NCBI RefSeq assembly: GCF_002831665.1
Contig: NZ_CP025118.1
Location: forward strand, 186,001 to 250,000
Origin: Lacinutrix sp. Bg11-31
GTDB lineage: Bacteria > Bacteroidota > Bacteroidia > Flavobacteriales > Flavobacteriaceae
Direction: 5' to 3'
DNA: 64,000 bases
Shown here piece after piece: positions 17,756 through 26,024 of the stretch. Position 1 is the first letter of the stretch. Each line of letters starts with the position of its first letter. The position numbers were made by a program, and so were the translations under genes. The notes under the pieces are model-generated. The model saw only the letters and a list, made by a program, of their open reading frames with translations. It did not search any database and was not told the DNA's origin.

Positions 17756-19720
17756 TTAATAATCCTTTTGTGTATAATCTGGATATCCAATTTGTTCTAA
17801 AAGTGTATCGAATCTTGGGTCTTTCCGTAAAGGATCAAATTCAGGACCATATTTTAAAGATACCATCCAGATATCTTTATATTTTATGGCTTTGTTTAAG
17901 TATAAAAAAGCATTGTCAAAATCATTTAAATAAGCGTATATAAGTCCAATTCCAAGTGGTGAAATATTTACTTGTTCTAAATTAGATTGTAAACTATTTA
18001 AAAGGTCGTAAGCTTCTTCTGTTTGTTTATTTTGTGCTAAAGCAATACTTAATGTTATTTGAGACCATCCCAAACCATGCGCTAATTCAACAGCTTTTCT
18101 AGCTTCGGTTACAGCTCTAGCACTATCATTTTCTAGTAAGCTATTGTAGGCTAATAGGCGTTGCGCGTCTGAGTGACGAGGTATTGCTATTAACAAATTA
18201 TTTAATACTTCTCTAGCCTTTTTAGGTTGTCTTCCCCAAGTATAATAGCAACTCAATAGAAATTGATAAAAGAAGGATAGCGGATTGGTTTCCATAATGG
18301 TTAAAGTAGCATTTACTGCGCTTTCAAAATCACCTTTTACAAAAGCATAATACCAAGGATCTATGGCAACTCCAGAAAAATAGAAAGGAACGCTAGCTTG
18401 TGTTGCCTTAATATATTGCGTTTTTGCTGTGTTAAAATCCCAGTGATACCAAAAATTTATTTGACCAATAAGAAAATGGGCTTCGGCAATTTCATTATTA
18501 ATAGATAAGGCTTTATCTGCATAATGTTGTGCTCTTCTAAAACCATCTCTTGGAGGATGAATAAGATACATTGTATACAGAAAATGGATGTTGGCTAAAG
18601 CTGCATAAGCTTCGGCATAGTCTGGTTCTAGTTCTATTGCACGTGTGTAGCATGTTAGTGCTTTGTCGAATCCTTGTATAAATTGCTCTTCGTAAAACCT
18701 ACCTTTTAAAAGCATTTCGTAAGCTTCCATATTTACAGGATTTACTTTTTTAGAGTTATCCAACAAGCTTACTTTAAGTTCTTTCGCGATTTTTGAAGCA
18801 ATATCATCCTGGATTTCAAAAATATCTGTTAGTTCTCTATCATAACGTTCTGCCCAAATTTGTCGATCTTCTTGAACGTTGCTTAAATGTGCATTAATTC
18901 TTAATCTGTTGCCACTTCGTCTTACACTTCCATCGAGAATATGATTGACATTTAATATAGCACTGATTTCTTTTTGTGATAATTTGCTGTTTTTAAATTG
19001 AAAAGAGGAGCTTCTGCCTATAATTTTTAAGTCTTTTACATTGGATAATATAATTAAAATTTCTTCTGCAATACCTTCACAAAAGTATTCTTGATCTTTA
19101 TCGTTAGTCATGTTTAAAAAAGGCATTACAGCAATACTTTTTTTATGTGTTTCTGTATTATTTGTATTGAAATCTTCTTTTTTTATGTTGACTATACTTT
19201 CAAATTCATCGGTTACTAAAACCTGATAAATTTTCATGTCATTTTTTACATTCTTCAGGTTAAATTCACCAATAAATTTGGTTTCAATTCCTTTTTTGTT
19301 GTAAAGATTACTTTGTACAGCTTGAGAAATATGTGTGCCACCAGTAGGCGCAGTGGGTTCTATTCTGGCGGCTATGTTTACGCCATCACCAAAAACATCT
19401 CCATTCTCGCAAATAATTTCACTTAAATGTAAACCAATTCTTAAGTTTAAATTTGGATTGCTTTTTGTTGCTATATGTATTTCTGATGAAGCAGAAACAG
19501 CATCTGTAGCAGTAGAAAAGGTGGCTAAAATACCATCGCCTAGCTCTTTTATCCATTCTCCATCATACTTTTTAAGGATTGCGCGATGGATAACTCTATT
19601 TTCGTCAAGAGTTTTAAGGGCTAAGCCTTCATCTTTACTCATTAAAGATGTAAACCCAACAATGTCTGTAAACATGATACAGGCAAGTTGTCTTTTTTTT
19701 ATAAGAGTATTATTGGTCAT
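17756..19720 (-). CDS. Class III adenylate/guanylate cyclase with TolB-like and TPR regions
   Basis: 654 residues. The N-terminal 160 residues are a class III cyclase domain: metal Asp19 (FTDIVGFTSL) and Asp62 (ELGDGI), substrate lysine Lys58, and transition-state Asn116 and Arg120 (VNIAARIE). All needed residues are present, so it should be active. Residues 190-320 (SIAVMPFLNMTNDKDQEYFCEGIAEEI) resemble the TolB N-terminal/FlgO-like domain, and 330-654 are TPR repeats (AYAALANIHFLYT). No membrane segment is seen. This layout is common in soil and marine bacteria, usually of unknown signal. It heads the operon with the catalase-like, YitT and HD genes (gaps 23, 28 and 1 bp). Confidence 0.9.
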   Translation of the reverse strand: MTNNTLIKKRQLACIMFTDIVGFTSLMSKDEGLALKTLDENRVIHRAILKKYDGEWIKELGDGILATFSTATDAVSASSEIHIATKSNPNLNLRIGLHLSEIICENGDVFGDGVNIAARIEPTAPTGGTHISQAVQSNLYNKKGIETKFIGEFNLKNVKNDMKIYQVLVTDEFESIVNIKKEDFNTNNTETHKKSIAVMPFLNMTNDKDQEYFCEGIAEEILIILSNVKDLKIIGRSSSFQFKNSKLSQKEISAILNVNHILDGSVRRSGNRLRINAHLSNVQEDRQIWAERYDRELTDIFEIQDDIASKIAKELKVSLLDNSKKVNPVNMEAYEMLLKGRFYEEQFIQGFDKALTCYTRAIELEPDYAEAYAALANIHFLYTMYLIHPPRDGFRRAQHYADKALSINNEIAEAHFLIGQINFWYHWDFNTAKTQYIKATQASVPFYFSGVAIDPWYYAFVKGDFESAVNATLTIMETNPLSFFYQFLLSCYYTWGRQPKKAREVLNNLLIAIPRHSDAQRLLAYNSLLENDSARAVTEARKAVELAHGLGWSQITLSIALAQNKQTEEAYDLLNSLQSNLEQVNISPLGIGLIYAYLNDFDNAFLYLNKAIKYKDIWMVSLKYGPEFDPLRKDPRFDTLLEQIGYPDYTQKDY

Positions 19721-19879
19721 AGCTATATTAGATTAAATCAAATAATTATTTAATTTATTCTAACATAAGGGATAGTAAAATAGACTAAGGCGTATTAAAT
19801 AGCTATAAATCAACGCGTAGTAAAGATAAACAAAAAGTTGAATAATTGCCAATTCTTAACAATTATTGCTTTTATTGAA

Positions 19880-20590
19880 TTAAATATTTGTTTTTTTTAA
19901 ATGCTTAAAAACAGAATAGCCTAGTTGTAAAAATAGCCCAAAAGAGAAAGTAAACAACCAAACGTCTTTGTGTTCTATGGGATGAAATAGCATATTAATA
20001 ATATCGTTAAACAGTTGAAAAGGATCACTTAATATTTCCCAAGAATTATAGCGTAAAAACCGACCAATATAAACACCAAAAGCAGATAAGAAAATGGTTG
20101 TTATAATTATAGTTTTAGATTTTTTTCTGTTGAAAAACTTTAACAGTATATCTTTCATTTGAAACAAAGAAAAATAGAATAATAACATACCAGTAATGGC
20201 AAATGTGCTAATTACTAATGTGTCTATCCAGATATTGTTATAGGTGCTTTTGCTTAAATGAAACAAATCTGTAATAATATATGGTGCGTTTGGTAAAAAT
20301 GCTAGCCAAGTAAAAAAGACTAGCGCAAAGCTAACTTTATCTAGCTTCTTTTTATCTAAAAAGTACATAGTAATTATATAAGGAATAACTGCTAAGAAAA
20401 CATTCCAAACTAAAAAAGTATAGTATAGTGTTTTGGTTATTGAAACTCTAATAAATAGAATGGCAAAACTGAATAGCATTAGCATAAATATGATGCTAAC
20501 AGACTGTTGTTTTCTTGGAAAAATGGTTTTAAAGATATTACTCACACCAATTTTTTTTAAAAATTTGAGTTCGTGAATCTTAGGTTTCAT
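19880..20590 (-). CDS. DUF1361 membrane protein
   Basis: 236 residues, about six to seven hydrophobic helices. The motif FTWLAFLPNAPYIITDLFHL is diagnostic of DUF1361, a family of unknown function. Its start overlaps the end of the DUF2809 gene by 4 bp, so the two are translated together. It is the last gene of a long minus-strand run of membrane proteins. Confidence 0.88.
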   Translation of the reverse strand: MKPKIHELKFLKKIGVSNIFKTIFPRKQQSVSIIFMLMLFSFAILFIRVSITKTLYYTFLVWNVFLAVIPYIITMYFLDKKKLDKVSFALVFFTWLAFLPNAPYIITDLFHLSKSTYNNIWIDTLVISTFAITGMLLFYFSLFQMKDILLKFFNRKKSKTIIITTIFLSAFGVYIGRFLRYNSWEILSDPFQLFNDIINMLFHPIEHKDVWLFTFSFGLFLQLGYSVFKHLKKTNI

Positions 20591-20973
20591 TTTTTTGATG
20601 CTTTTTTTGTTAATATTATATCTGTAATCAATATGAATAATGCGCCTAAAGTATAAGCGACGAGGTCTTGAATACTAAAAGAAGTACCAAATATTGTTGC
20701 TATTAATCTGTTGTCTCTTAGATTAAGAAAATCTAGAATGTTTGCTAATTGTAGAAACTCAATAACAAATGCTATTAAAAGAACAATTATGGTAAGTAGC
20801 CCTGGTTTTATGTCTACAAAGCTTTTTATTAAGCAGTAGAGTACAATTACCGACAAGAAATCGCCAAAAGTATGCCTGATAAATCCTCCTTTAAGTAGCA
20901 ATGCAATTGCTATTTCTACTAATAGCAAAGTGTAAAATACCGCGAAGTAGTAAGGTTGAAATGTAATTTTCAT
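20587..20973 (-). CDS. DUF2809 (VanZ-like) small membrane protein
   Basis: 128 residues, four predicted helices. GGFIRHTFGDFLSVIVLYCLI and FVIEFLQLANILDFLNLRDNRLIATIFGTSFSIQDLVAYTLG (read in parts) match the DUF2809 pattern, related to VanZ. Function unknown. It overlaps both neighbours by 4 bp, which indicates coupled translation with the SanA-like and DUF1361 genes. Confidence 0.85.
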   Translation of the reverse strand: MKITFQPYYFAVFYTLLLVEIAIALLLKGGFIRHTFGDFLSVIVLYCLIKSFVDIKPGLLTIIVLLIAFVIEFLQLANILDFLNLRDNRLIATIFGTSFSIQDLVAYTLGALFILITDIILTKKASKK

Positions 20974-21623
20974 TTGATTTCTATTTTTTTTCCAAGAAAC
21001 TTTGGTTGTACATTAAATACCACATCTAATACAGCTTTAGTTTTTGCTAAATACTCTCTAAGGTTTGTTTTTAAGCCATAACGACCAGTTATATCTTTAG
21101 CATTAAATGCTATGGCGTTAATACCATTTTTTTTAGCCAAGTAAATGGCACGTTCATTATGAAATTTTTGAGAGATGATTGTACATTGGGTTAAACTAAA
21201 AATTTCTTTAGCTCTAATAACCGAGTCTAGTGTTCTAAAACCTGCATAGTCTAGAAAAATTTTATGTTCTGGTATTCCTCTAGCTATTAAATCTTCTTTA
21301 AAGGTTGTAGGTTCATCATATGCTTCGATACCATTATCTCCACTTGCTAAAACAAAATCTATTTTGCCTGTTTTATATAATTTTACGGTTGCATCTATTC
21401 TATATTTATAGTATAAATTTATTCTTCCATTTTTAAGATATTTGCCAGCTCCTAAAACTAATCCAACTTTGTTTTTAGGAATATTTTCTGTTTTGGAAAA
21501 CGTTTTGCCTTCAGCATTATAAATAATAATACTATTGCATATTACTGCAAACGTAATGGCTAGTAAAGCAATAATAGATAGCTTTTTTGCATACTTGAAT
21601 AGTTTCGTTTTAAACCTGTTCAT
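20970..21623 (-). CDS. SanA/YdcF-like (DUF218) membrane-anchored protein
   Basis: About 217 residues from the start MNRFKTKLFKYAKK. One N-terminal membrane anchor (LSIIALLAITFAVICNSIII) is followed by a DUF218 domain with VGLVLGAGKYLKNGRIN, DFVLASGDNG and IISQKFHNERAIYLAKKNG. The E. coli relative SanA affects vancomycin permeability of the outer envelope. An earlier in-frame Met would extend it 21 residues into the Coq4-like gene; the chosen start overlaps that gene by only 14 bp. Confidence 0.85.
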   Translation of the reverse strand: MNRFKTKLFKYAKKLSIIALLAITFAVICNSIIIYNAEGKTFSKTENIPKNKVGLVLGAGKYLKNGRINLYYKYRIDATVKLYKTGKIDFVLASGDNGIEAYDEPTTFKEDLIARGIPEHKIFLDYAGFRTLDSVIRAKEIFSLTQCTIISQKFHNERAIYLAKKNGINAIAFNAKDITGRYGLKTNLREYLAKTKAVLDVVFNVQPKFLGKKIEIK

Positions 21624-22116
21624 AACTTGTGTTTTTAATAGTTTGGATGTGTTTTTTAGAAAAAATAATTTTTCTAAATTGTTCAATATTTGTCTTTAAT
21701 AAGGGCTTAAAATCAAGGCTATGAAACACATTTGCTTGCTTTCCAATTTTATAAGATTCTATATAATAGTTTAAATAATCTGGTAGAATAATGGTGCCTA
21801 AAAAAACAGCTCCAAATAAATAAGGACTTCGCTTACCATTACCTAAACTTAAGTATTGCAAGGCAATTTCGTCTTCTACTTTTGTGCTGTAACCAGTTAA
21901 AACATGGTAGCAATCGTGACGCTCCACTTTTGGAATAAGATCGAAATTATTTTTCTTTAAAAATAAACCTAAACTGTATCCTAAACTTTCTTTAGAATAG
22001 GAGAGTAGGTCGTTTTTAGTAATTGCCCAAGGCTCATGGTTTTTATAAATACGAGTGTAGATTTTACTAGAAATGGCGAAAAGCCAATTAATAAGTTGTT
22101 TTCTTAATTTTTTCAT
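21610..22116 (-). CDS. Coq4-like protein
   Basis: 168 residues. The COQ4 zinc motif HDxxH-x11-E is visible as His67-Asp68, His71 and Glu83 (ERHDCYHVLTGY ... EDEIALQYL). COQ4 helps make ubiquinone in mitochondria and proteobacteria, but Bacteroidota normally use menaquinone, so the role here is probably different. Remaining parts are helical with a hydrophobic stretch FGAVFLGTIILPDYLNYY. It overlaps the gene before it by 4 bp. No other quinone gene is nearby. Confidence 0.7.
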   Translation of the reverse strand: MKKLRKQLINWLFAISSKIYTRIYKNHEPWAITKNDLLSYSKESLGYSLGLFLKKNNFDLIPKVERHDCYHVLTGYSTKVEDEIALQYLSLGNGKRSPYLFGAVFLGTIILPDYLNYYIESYKIGKQANVFHSLDFKPLLKTNIEQFRKIIFSKKHIQTIKNTSYEQV

Positions 22117-22487
22117 GAGCTCTTTTCTTTAGCAAACCAAACCCAAGATTGTGCAGTTGTTAAATAAGCGGCAATTAAGAAGCTAACAAAGAAAGCATCA
22201 AAATTTGAAGCTATTACTCCATAAATACATAAGCTAAAAGCAACAATGGAGTAATATGGAAAGCATCTTTTTGCTAGCGATTTGTTATCTTCTTTTTCTT
22301 TTCTTAAAGCCCAGAATACAGGACAAATAGTAATTACTATTGTAAGTGATACACAAATACTTATTGGAATTAGGGATAATACTACAATTGGAGCAAAATC
22401 TAAATCACCTTCTTGTATAAGATAAATAATCCAAAAAATGCATGATGCTAGTAATATGGATTTCCCTATGTTCGATGGAATATTCAT
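22113..22487 (-). CDS. Uncharacterised four-helix membrane protein
   Basis: 124 residues with four hydrophobic helices and a short charged loop (WALRKEKEDNKSLAKR). No family recognised. The ATG overlaps the stop of the DUF4173-like gene by 1 bp and its end overlaps the Coq4-like gene by 4 bp, so it belongs to the same coupled operon. Confidence 0.65.
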   Translation of the reverse strand: MNIPSNIGKSILLASCIFWIIYLIQEGDLDFAPIVVLSLIPISICVSLTIVITICPVFWALRKEKEDNKSLAKRCFPYYSIVAFSLCIYGVIASNFDAFFVSFLIAAYLTTAQSWVWFAKEKSS

Positions 22488-23890
22488 TAGTAGTTATGTG
22501 TTTCTGTATTAGTATTCTCTTTAAAATTTGCAAAGGTGTATTCTTGCCAATTTCTAGTATTAAGCTTCTTTAAATACGCTTTGTGTTTTACATATATTGC
22601 ACGATTGTTATTTGGGCTTAATGTCCCTTTTTCGCGCAAATCATATAAAATAAAAGAGTTGTTATTAGATAAGCGTATTAGATAATTTACATCTAAAGAC
22701 TCTACATTGTTAATATTGTATCTAGTAATAAATGCATCCCAATTAACAGTGCTTAAGCCAATAAGTAAAACAAAAGCTATTTGTGTATTGATTCTAAATA
22801 GAAACAATAAGTTCTTAATTTTAAGTACTTTTAAAAACGTTGTTATTAGACCAATAAAAGTGAGTAATAAGTAAATGTAAACACCTAAGCGTTTGTATGT
22901 GAGCCCATAAGCAGTAACGTAATCGTTGTTTTTAAATGCAATTAGAATTATTAAAGCTGCATTTAATATAATCCAAACAAACGCTAAATTTTTAAGTGTT
23001 TTATTGTCTTTATAGAAGTTTATATTTCCTCTAAAAAAGTACAGAATAATTACAATAGCAATTATAATCGAAGCAATTAGCGCATTAATACCATTGTGAA
23101 CCTGACTCGATAGCGCAACAGCATCATAAGATGATGAAGCACTTAAAGCTATAATGTCTGTAACTAAATAGAATACAATTAAAACATTAAGTAAAAGCAT
23201 AAGTGTTGTACCTAACTGCTTTTCTTTTTTTAATTTTTCTTCGGAAAAACTATCGGTTTTTAAAAGTGTATTTCCAGATTTTAGGTCAGATTGCGTTGCA
23301 GGTTCAACTTGTACAGGGTTTATAATATTGCTGAATAAAAAATAACCTAAGACTGAAAATAGAACCCATTGTATGTTGATAAACTTAAAGTTGATTTGAG
23401 AAATAAGAGCATTAAAAACAGAATTTCCGTTTTTGTATAGTAGAATAAAAACAATTATAAAAATTAAAGGAATACCTATAAGCTTTGCCCAATGTAAAAC
23501 GTCTATGTCTTTTTTTAATTTGGGTGTTTCTTCTTCTTTATTGAAGTCTAAATTTCTATGAAAAAAACCAGCAACACTTGTATATATACCATTTAACCAG
23601 TTTACAAAAATTGAAGATTTAGATTCTGTAACGTTTCCAACTAAAGTAAAGAAGACAACAATATTAGTAATAAAAGCTAAAAACGAATGTTGGAAGAACA
23701 CTAACGCAGCGGTTAATAAGTAGAGTATTGTGTACGCTATTGTTGTTTTGTTTTTAAATTTATTGGTGTTACCAATAATTAAAATAATTAAAGTGAGTAA
23801 GCTAAAAAGGGATATGTTTAAACCAATATTCTGACCATAGAATAAAGTGCTGAACAAGAAAGACGAGATAATGATGATAGTTTGCTTCAT
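22487..23890 (-). CDS. DUF4173-like polytopic membrane protein
   Basis: About 467 residues from MKQTIIIISSFLF, with some ten to twelve hydrophobic helices. The arrangement, NWLNGIYTSVAGFFHRNLDF and the C-terminal conserved NWDAFITRYNIN / DVNYLIRLSNNNSFILYDL, fits the DUF4153/DUF4173 group. Function unknown. A start ten codons earlier is possible, but that would put the 17-bp palindrome at 23907-23923 inside the gene; with the chosen start the palindrome lies 17-33 bp upstream, a sensible operator place. Confidence 0.8.
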   Translation of the reverse strand: MKQTIIIISSFLFSTLFYGQNIGLNISLFSLLTLIILIIGNTNKFKNKTTIAYTILYLLTAALVFFQHSFLAFITNIVVFFTLVGNVTESKSSIFVNWLNGIYTSVAGFFHRNLDFNKEEETPKLKKDIDVLHWAKLIGIPLIFIIVFILLYKNGNSVFNALISQINFKFINIQWVLFSVLGYFLFSNIINPVQVEPATQSDLKSGNTLLKTDSFSEEKLKKEKQLGTTLMLLLNVLIVFYLVTDIIALSASSSYDAVALSSQVHNGINALIASIIIAIVIILYFFRGNINFYKDNKTLKNLAFVWIILNAALIILIAFKNNDYVTAYGLTYKRLGVYIYLLLTFIGLITTFLKVLKIKNLLFLFRINTQIAFVLLIGLSTVNWDAFITRYNINNVESLDVNYLIRLSNNNSFILYDLREKGTLSPNNNRAIYVKHKAYLKKLNTRNWQEYTFANFKENTNTETHNY

Positions 23891-23906
23891 AATAGTATTT
23901 AAAAGT

Positions 23907-23923
23907 ACTTTGAATTTCAAAGT
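23907..23923. promoter_or_regulatory. Palindromic operator candidate, copy 2
   Basis: ACTTTGAATTTCAAAGT is a perfect 17-bp palindrome upstream of the DUF4173-like gene. It shares AAAGTACTTTGAA and CAAAGT with the palindrome at 25492-25510. The small winged-helix regulator at 23944-24237 is encoded beside it and is the obvious candidate to bind it. Confidence 0.6.
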
Positions 23924-23943
23924 GATTATATAAAAAAAAGGAT

Positions 23944-24237
23944 TTAAGATTTATGTATTAGTTTTTCTAAGGCATTAATGTGTTTTTTAAATTCGGCTTT
24001 ACCAAGCTTAGTTGTGCTATATCTTGTGTTTGGTTTTTTGCCAATAAATTGTTTTTCAATTTTTATGTACTCTGCTTTTTCTAAGGCTTTGGTGTGGCTT
24101 GCTAAATTGCCATCGGTTGCACCAAGTAACTCTTTAAGCATGTTAAAATCGGCATACTCATTCACCATTAAAATAGACATGATGCCTAATCTAATTCTGT
24201 GATCGAATAGTTTATTTATGTTAATGATTATGCTCAT
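23944..24237 (-). CDS. Small winged-helix transcriptional regulator
   Basis: 97 residues, a single winged-helix domain of the HTH_34/MarR-like type: DHRIRLGIMSILMV (helix 1), DFNMLKELLGATDGNLASHTKALEK read in parts as the helix-turn-helix, and IEKQFIGKKPNTRYSTTKLG as the wing. No sensor domain, so control is probably by protein contact or level. Such regulators are often encoded with small membrane proteins in Bacteroidota, as here. The two matching palindromes at 23907-23923 and 25492-25510 are probable targets, which would make the unit self-regulated. Confidence 0.85.
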   Translation of the reverse strand: MSIIININKLFDHRIRLGIMSILMVNEYADFNMLKELLGATDGNLASHTKALEKAEYIKIEKQFIGKKPNTRYSTTKLGKAEFKKHINALEKLIHKS

Positions 24238-24240
24238 ACA

Positions 24241-24260
24241 TTTCCTGCAAAGGCAGGAAT
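24241..24260. repeat. REP-like hairpin (family 1), single copy
   Basis: TTCCTGC and GCAGGAA flank a 4-base loop, the same core as the paired elements at 28219-28293 and 47444-47515. Here it sits between two genes of the minus-strand operon, where it could stabilise or end mRNA segments. Confidence 0.6.
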
Positions 24261-24270
24261 TTTATTGTTA

Positions 24271-24609
24271 TTATTTATTCTGATCTCCTTTTCTATAATC
24301 GATTTCATTATCATCAATATATTTCATCTTCCTAAAGAGAAAAGATATTCCGCCTGCAAATAAACCAAATATTAACGACAATGGAATTAGCATTATAAAA
24401 GCTTGTTTTGTCGTTTTGCGCTTAGTCATTTGCTTTGCAGTTGCAACAGAGTTTTTTGTTATCTCCTTATTATCTATTAAACCATTTTTATCTGTATCGT
24501 AAAAAGCAACGCGCTCCTCGAACTTAATATTAGAGTAATATGTATAGAGCAATCCACAACCGTAAACGAGTAGTGCTGCAATTATTCCGATTTTTAGTGT
24601 TCTGTTCAT
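24271..24609 (-). CDS. Small membrane protein with EF-hand loop
   Basis: 112 residues. A membrane helix at about 5-25 and a second at about 72-95 surround an EF-hand loop, DTDKNGLIDNKE, in which Asp38, Asp40, Asn42, Asp46 and Glu49 occupy the calcium positions. The loop would face the periplasm if the N-terminus is inside. No named family. It overlaps the preceding gene by 4 bp. Confidence 0.72.
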   Translation of the reverse strand: MNRTLKIGIIAALLVYGCGLLYTYYSNIKFEERVAFYDTDKNGLIDNKEITKNSVATAKQMTKRKTTKQAFIMLIPLSLIFGLFAGGISFLFRKMKYIDDNEIDYRKGDQNK

Positions 24610-24878
24610 TTTAAAAATTTTTTAAGAACTATAGCGTTTTTTTTATTGATCTTTATTAATGCGTAAACAATCAACGTTATATTTACTAATACTATTAAGT
24701 AAATTGATAAATATGCTATTTTTTCAGTAAAACTCATATCCTTCAACATAAAATATTCGATTTTATTTACGTTGTGGGAATATTTATATCCTTCTAAAAT
24801 AACAAAAGCAATTACGAGAAATATGAAATCTGTTAGTAAAATACCAATAAGCAGATTTATAGATGCTCTTAATTTCAT
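24606..24878 (-). CDS. Uncharacterised two-helix membrane protein
   Basis: 90 residues with two hydrophobic helices (LLIGILLTDFIFLVIAFVIL and KIAYLSIYLIVLVNITLIVY) and a basic C-terminus. No family recognised. Overlaps of 4 bp with both neighbours indicate coupled translation within the regulator-linked operon. Confidence 0.6.
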   Translation of the reverse strand: MKLRASINLLIGILLTDFIFLVIAFVILEGYKYSHNVNKIEYFMLKDMSFTEKIAYLSIYLIVLVNITLIVYALIKINKKNAIVLKKFLK

Positions 24879-25483
24879 TTTGTATCGTATTTAAAATGCA
24901 TAATAGTTCCATAAATAATATGCATGACACCAAAACCAATAACCCAAAGGTAGAAGCCGTAGCCAGGAAATAATGCAGCAATTAAGCCTAAAACTATTTC
25001 TGTGTAACCTAAGTATTTAATATCACCAATACTATATTTCGAAGCATTTACTAAAGCGAATCCGTAAAAAACTAACATTAAACCTCCTGTTTGGCCATAT
25101 TTACCTTGATATAAAATTATTAAAGTGTAAATTCCACCAGCAACTAAGGGTATTAAAAAATTTAATAACAAGCGTTTAGATGATGTGTCCCAGATTTTTT
25201 CGCCATTTTGCTTGGCTTTTCTAGTCGTTAAAAAAATACCAGTAATAACACTTGAAAAGGCAACCATAAAAAGAATAAATAAAACGCGTCTAAAAATCCA
25301 ACCGTCTAATTTTAGAGTTCCGTAGCTATACTTAGTAACAAGATAATAGGTGAGCGCTGCACCAATTAATGCATAAATGCCAGCTAGTATTCCAGATAAT
25401 CCACTTAATGAAATAAACCTTGAGCTTTTATTCATCAAGTTTTTAATCTCGCTAATATCTTTTAAATAATCTTTATCGCTCAT
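24875..25483 (-). CDS. Uncharacterised membrane protein heading the regulator-linked operon
   Basis: About 202 residues from MSDKDYLKDISEIKNLM, with six hydrophobic helices after a short charged N-terminus. No named domain, though the opening (ISEIKNLMNKSSRFISLSGLSGI) is one I associate with small membrane proteins next to winged-helix regulators in Flavobacteriia. The frame is open 17 codons further upstream, but that would run through the palindrome at 25492-25510; the chosen ATG lies 9 bp below it. First gene of the operon down to at least the regulator. Confidence 0.7.
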   Translation of the reverse strand: MSDKDYLKDISEIKNLMNKSSRFISLSGLSGILAGIYALIGAALTYYLVTKYSYGTLKLDGWIFRRVLFILFMVAFSSVITGIFLTTRKAKQNGEKIWDTSSKRLLLNFLIPLVAGGIYTLIILYQGKYGQTGGLMLVFYGFALVNASKYSIGDIKYLGYTEIVLGLIAALFPGYGFYLWVIGFGVMHIIYGTIMHFKYDTK

Positions 25484-25491
25484 AATAAAAG

Positions 25492-25510
25492 TACTTTGAA
25501 ATACAAAGTA
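25492..25510. promoter_or_regulatory. Palindromic operator candidate, copy 1
   Basis: TACTTTGAAATACAAAGTA is a 7-bp perfect inverted repeat around a 5-bp spacer, 9 bp upstream of the first gene of the regulator-linked operon. It matches the palindrome at 23907-23923 in both half sites. Confidence 0.62.
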
Positions 25511-25619
25511 AATTAAAATAATCCATTCTCGCAAGTTAAAAGTTTCATAAAATTGAAATCTTGAGGCTTTTTTGTTTGTTTTTGAATTTCTTTAATTGAT
25601 GCGATTTGCAATGTTAGTT

Positions 25620-25668
25620 GTCACTTCGAGTGAAATTCTTTTTTAGAATTTTGTATCGAGAAGTTTTT
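25620..25668. repeat. REP-like element, family 3
   Basis: GTCACTTCGAGTGAAATTC, an internal A/T hairpin (AGAATT type) and TATCGAGAAG form a partly inverted unit between two genes. I recall similar CTTCGAG/TCGAGAAG units scattered in flavobacterial genomes; only one copy is in the window. Confidence 0.4.
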
Positions 25669-25706
25669 TAACTACATTGGAATTCAACTAAAAAGAAACA
25701 GGAGTT

Positions 25707-26024
25707 ATGATTGTTACTCTTTTAACCATTGCAAATATTGCAGGAGGATTATTACTAGGCGTAGCTACGCTAGACAAATTAGATGGAGAGCGTAATTTTT
25801 TTAGTAAAATCGCTACAACTTTGGCACCTTTTCAAACTATTATTGGTGGAGCATTAGTTGTTTTAGCATTATTAAGATTGTTTGGTTCTGGTGGATTGTT
25901 ATTTAATATTGTAAGTCTTATTGGTGGTTTTTTATTATTAACTCACGTTATTGGTAAAGCGCCAGCTTTTAAAGATACTCTGCATAAAATATCAGGTAAG
26001 TTAATGCCATTTAATGCCATTTAA
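25707..26024 (+). CDS. Small glycine-rich membrane protein, C-terminus truncated by a duplication
   Basis: 105 residues as read, with three hydrophobic segments (IVTLLTIANIAGGLLLGVA, TIIGGALVVLALLRLF, LFNIVSLIGGFLLLTHVIG). No named family. The last codons are changed by a tandem duplication of TTAATGCCAT at 26001-26020. Without one copy the frame continues as KLMPFKAIIGIALIVIGLITLF to a TAA at 26074, adding a fourth membrane segment. The gene is therefore probably a recent truncation or carries a sequence error. Confidence 0.65.
   Translation: MIVTLLTIANIAGGLLLGVATLDKLDGERNFFSKIATTLAPFQTIIGGALVVLALLRLFGSGGLLFNIVSLIGGFLLLTHVIGKAPAFKDTLHKISGKLMPFNAI
26001..26020. repeat. 10-bp tandem duplication causing a frameshift
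   Basis: TTAATGCCAT occurs twice in direct succession. Ten extra bases shift the frame of the small membrane protein gene, leaving its last 17 codons (to 26076) out of frame. Confidence 0.85.

Noticed and set aside
10901..19720. CBASS or Pycsar anti-phage system
   Set aside because: A patatin and a class III cyclase are present, but the cyclase has a TolB/TPR body unlike PycC or CD-NTase enzymes, and the two lie in different operons; a defence label is not supported.
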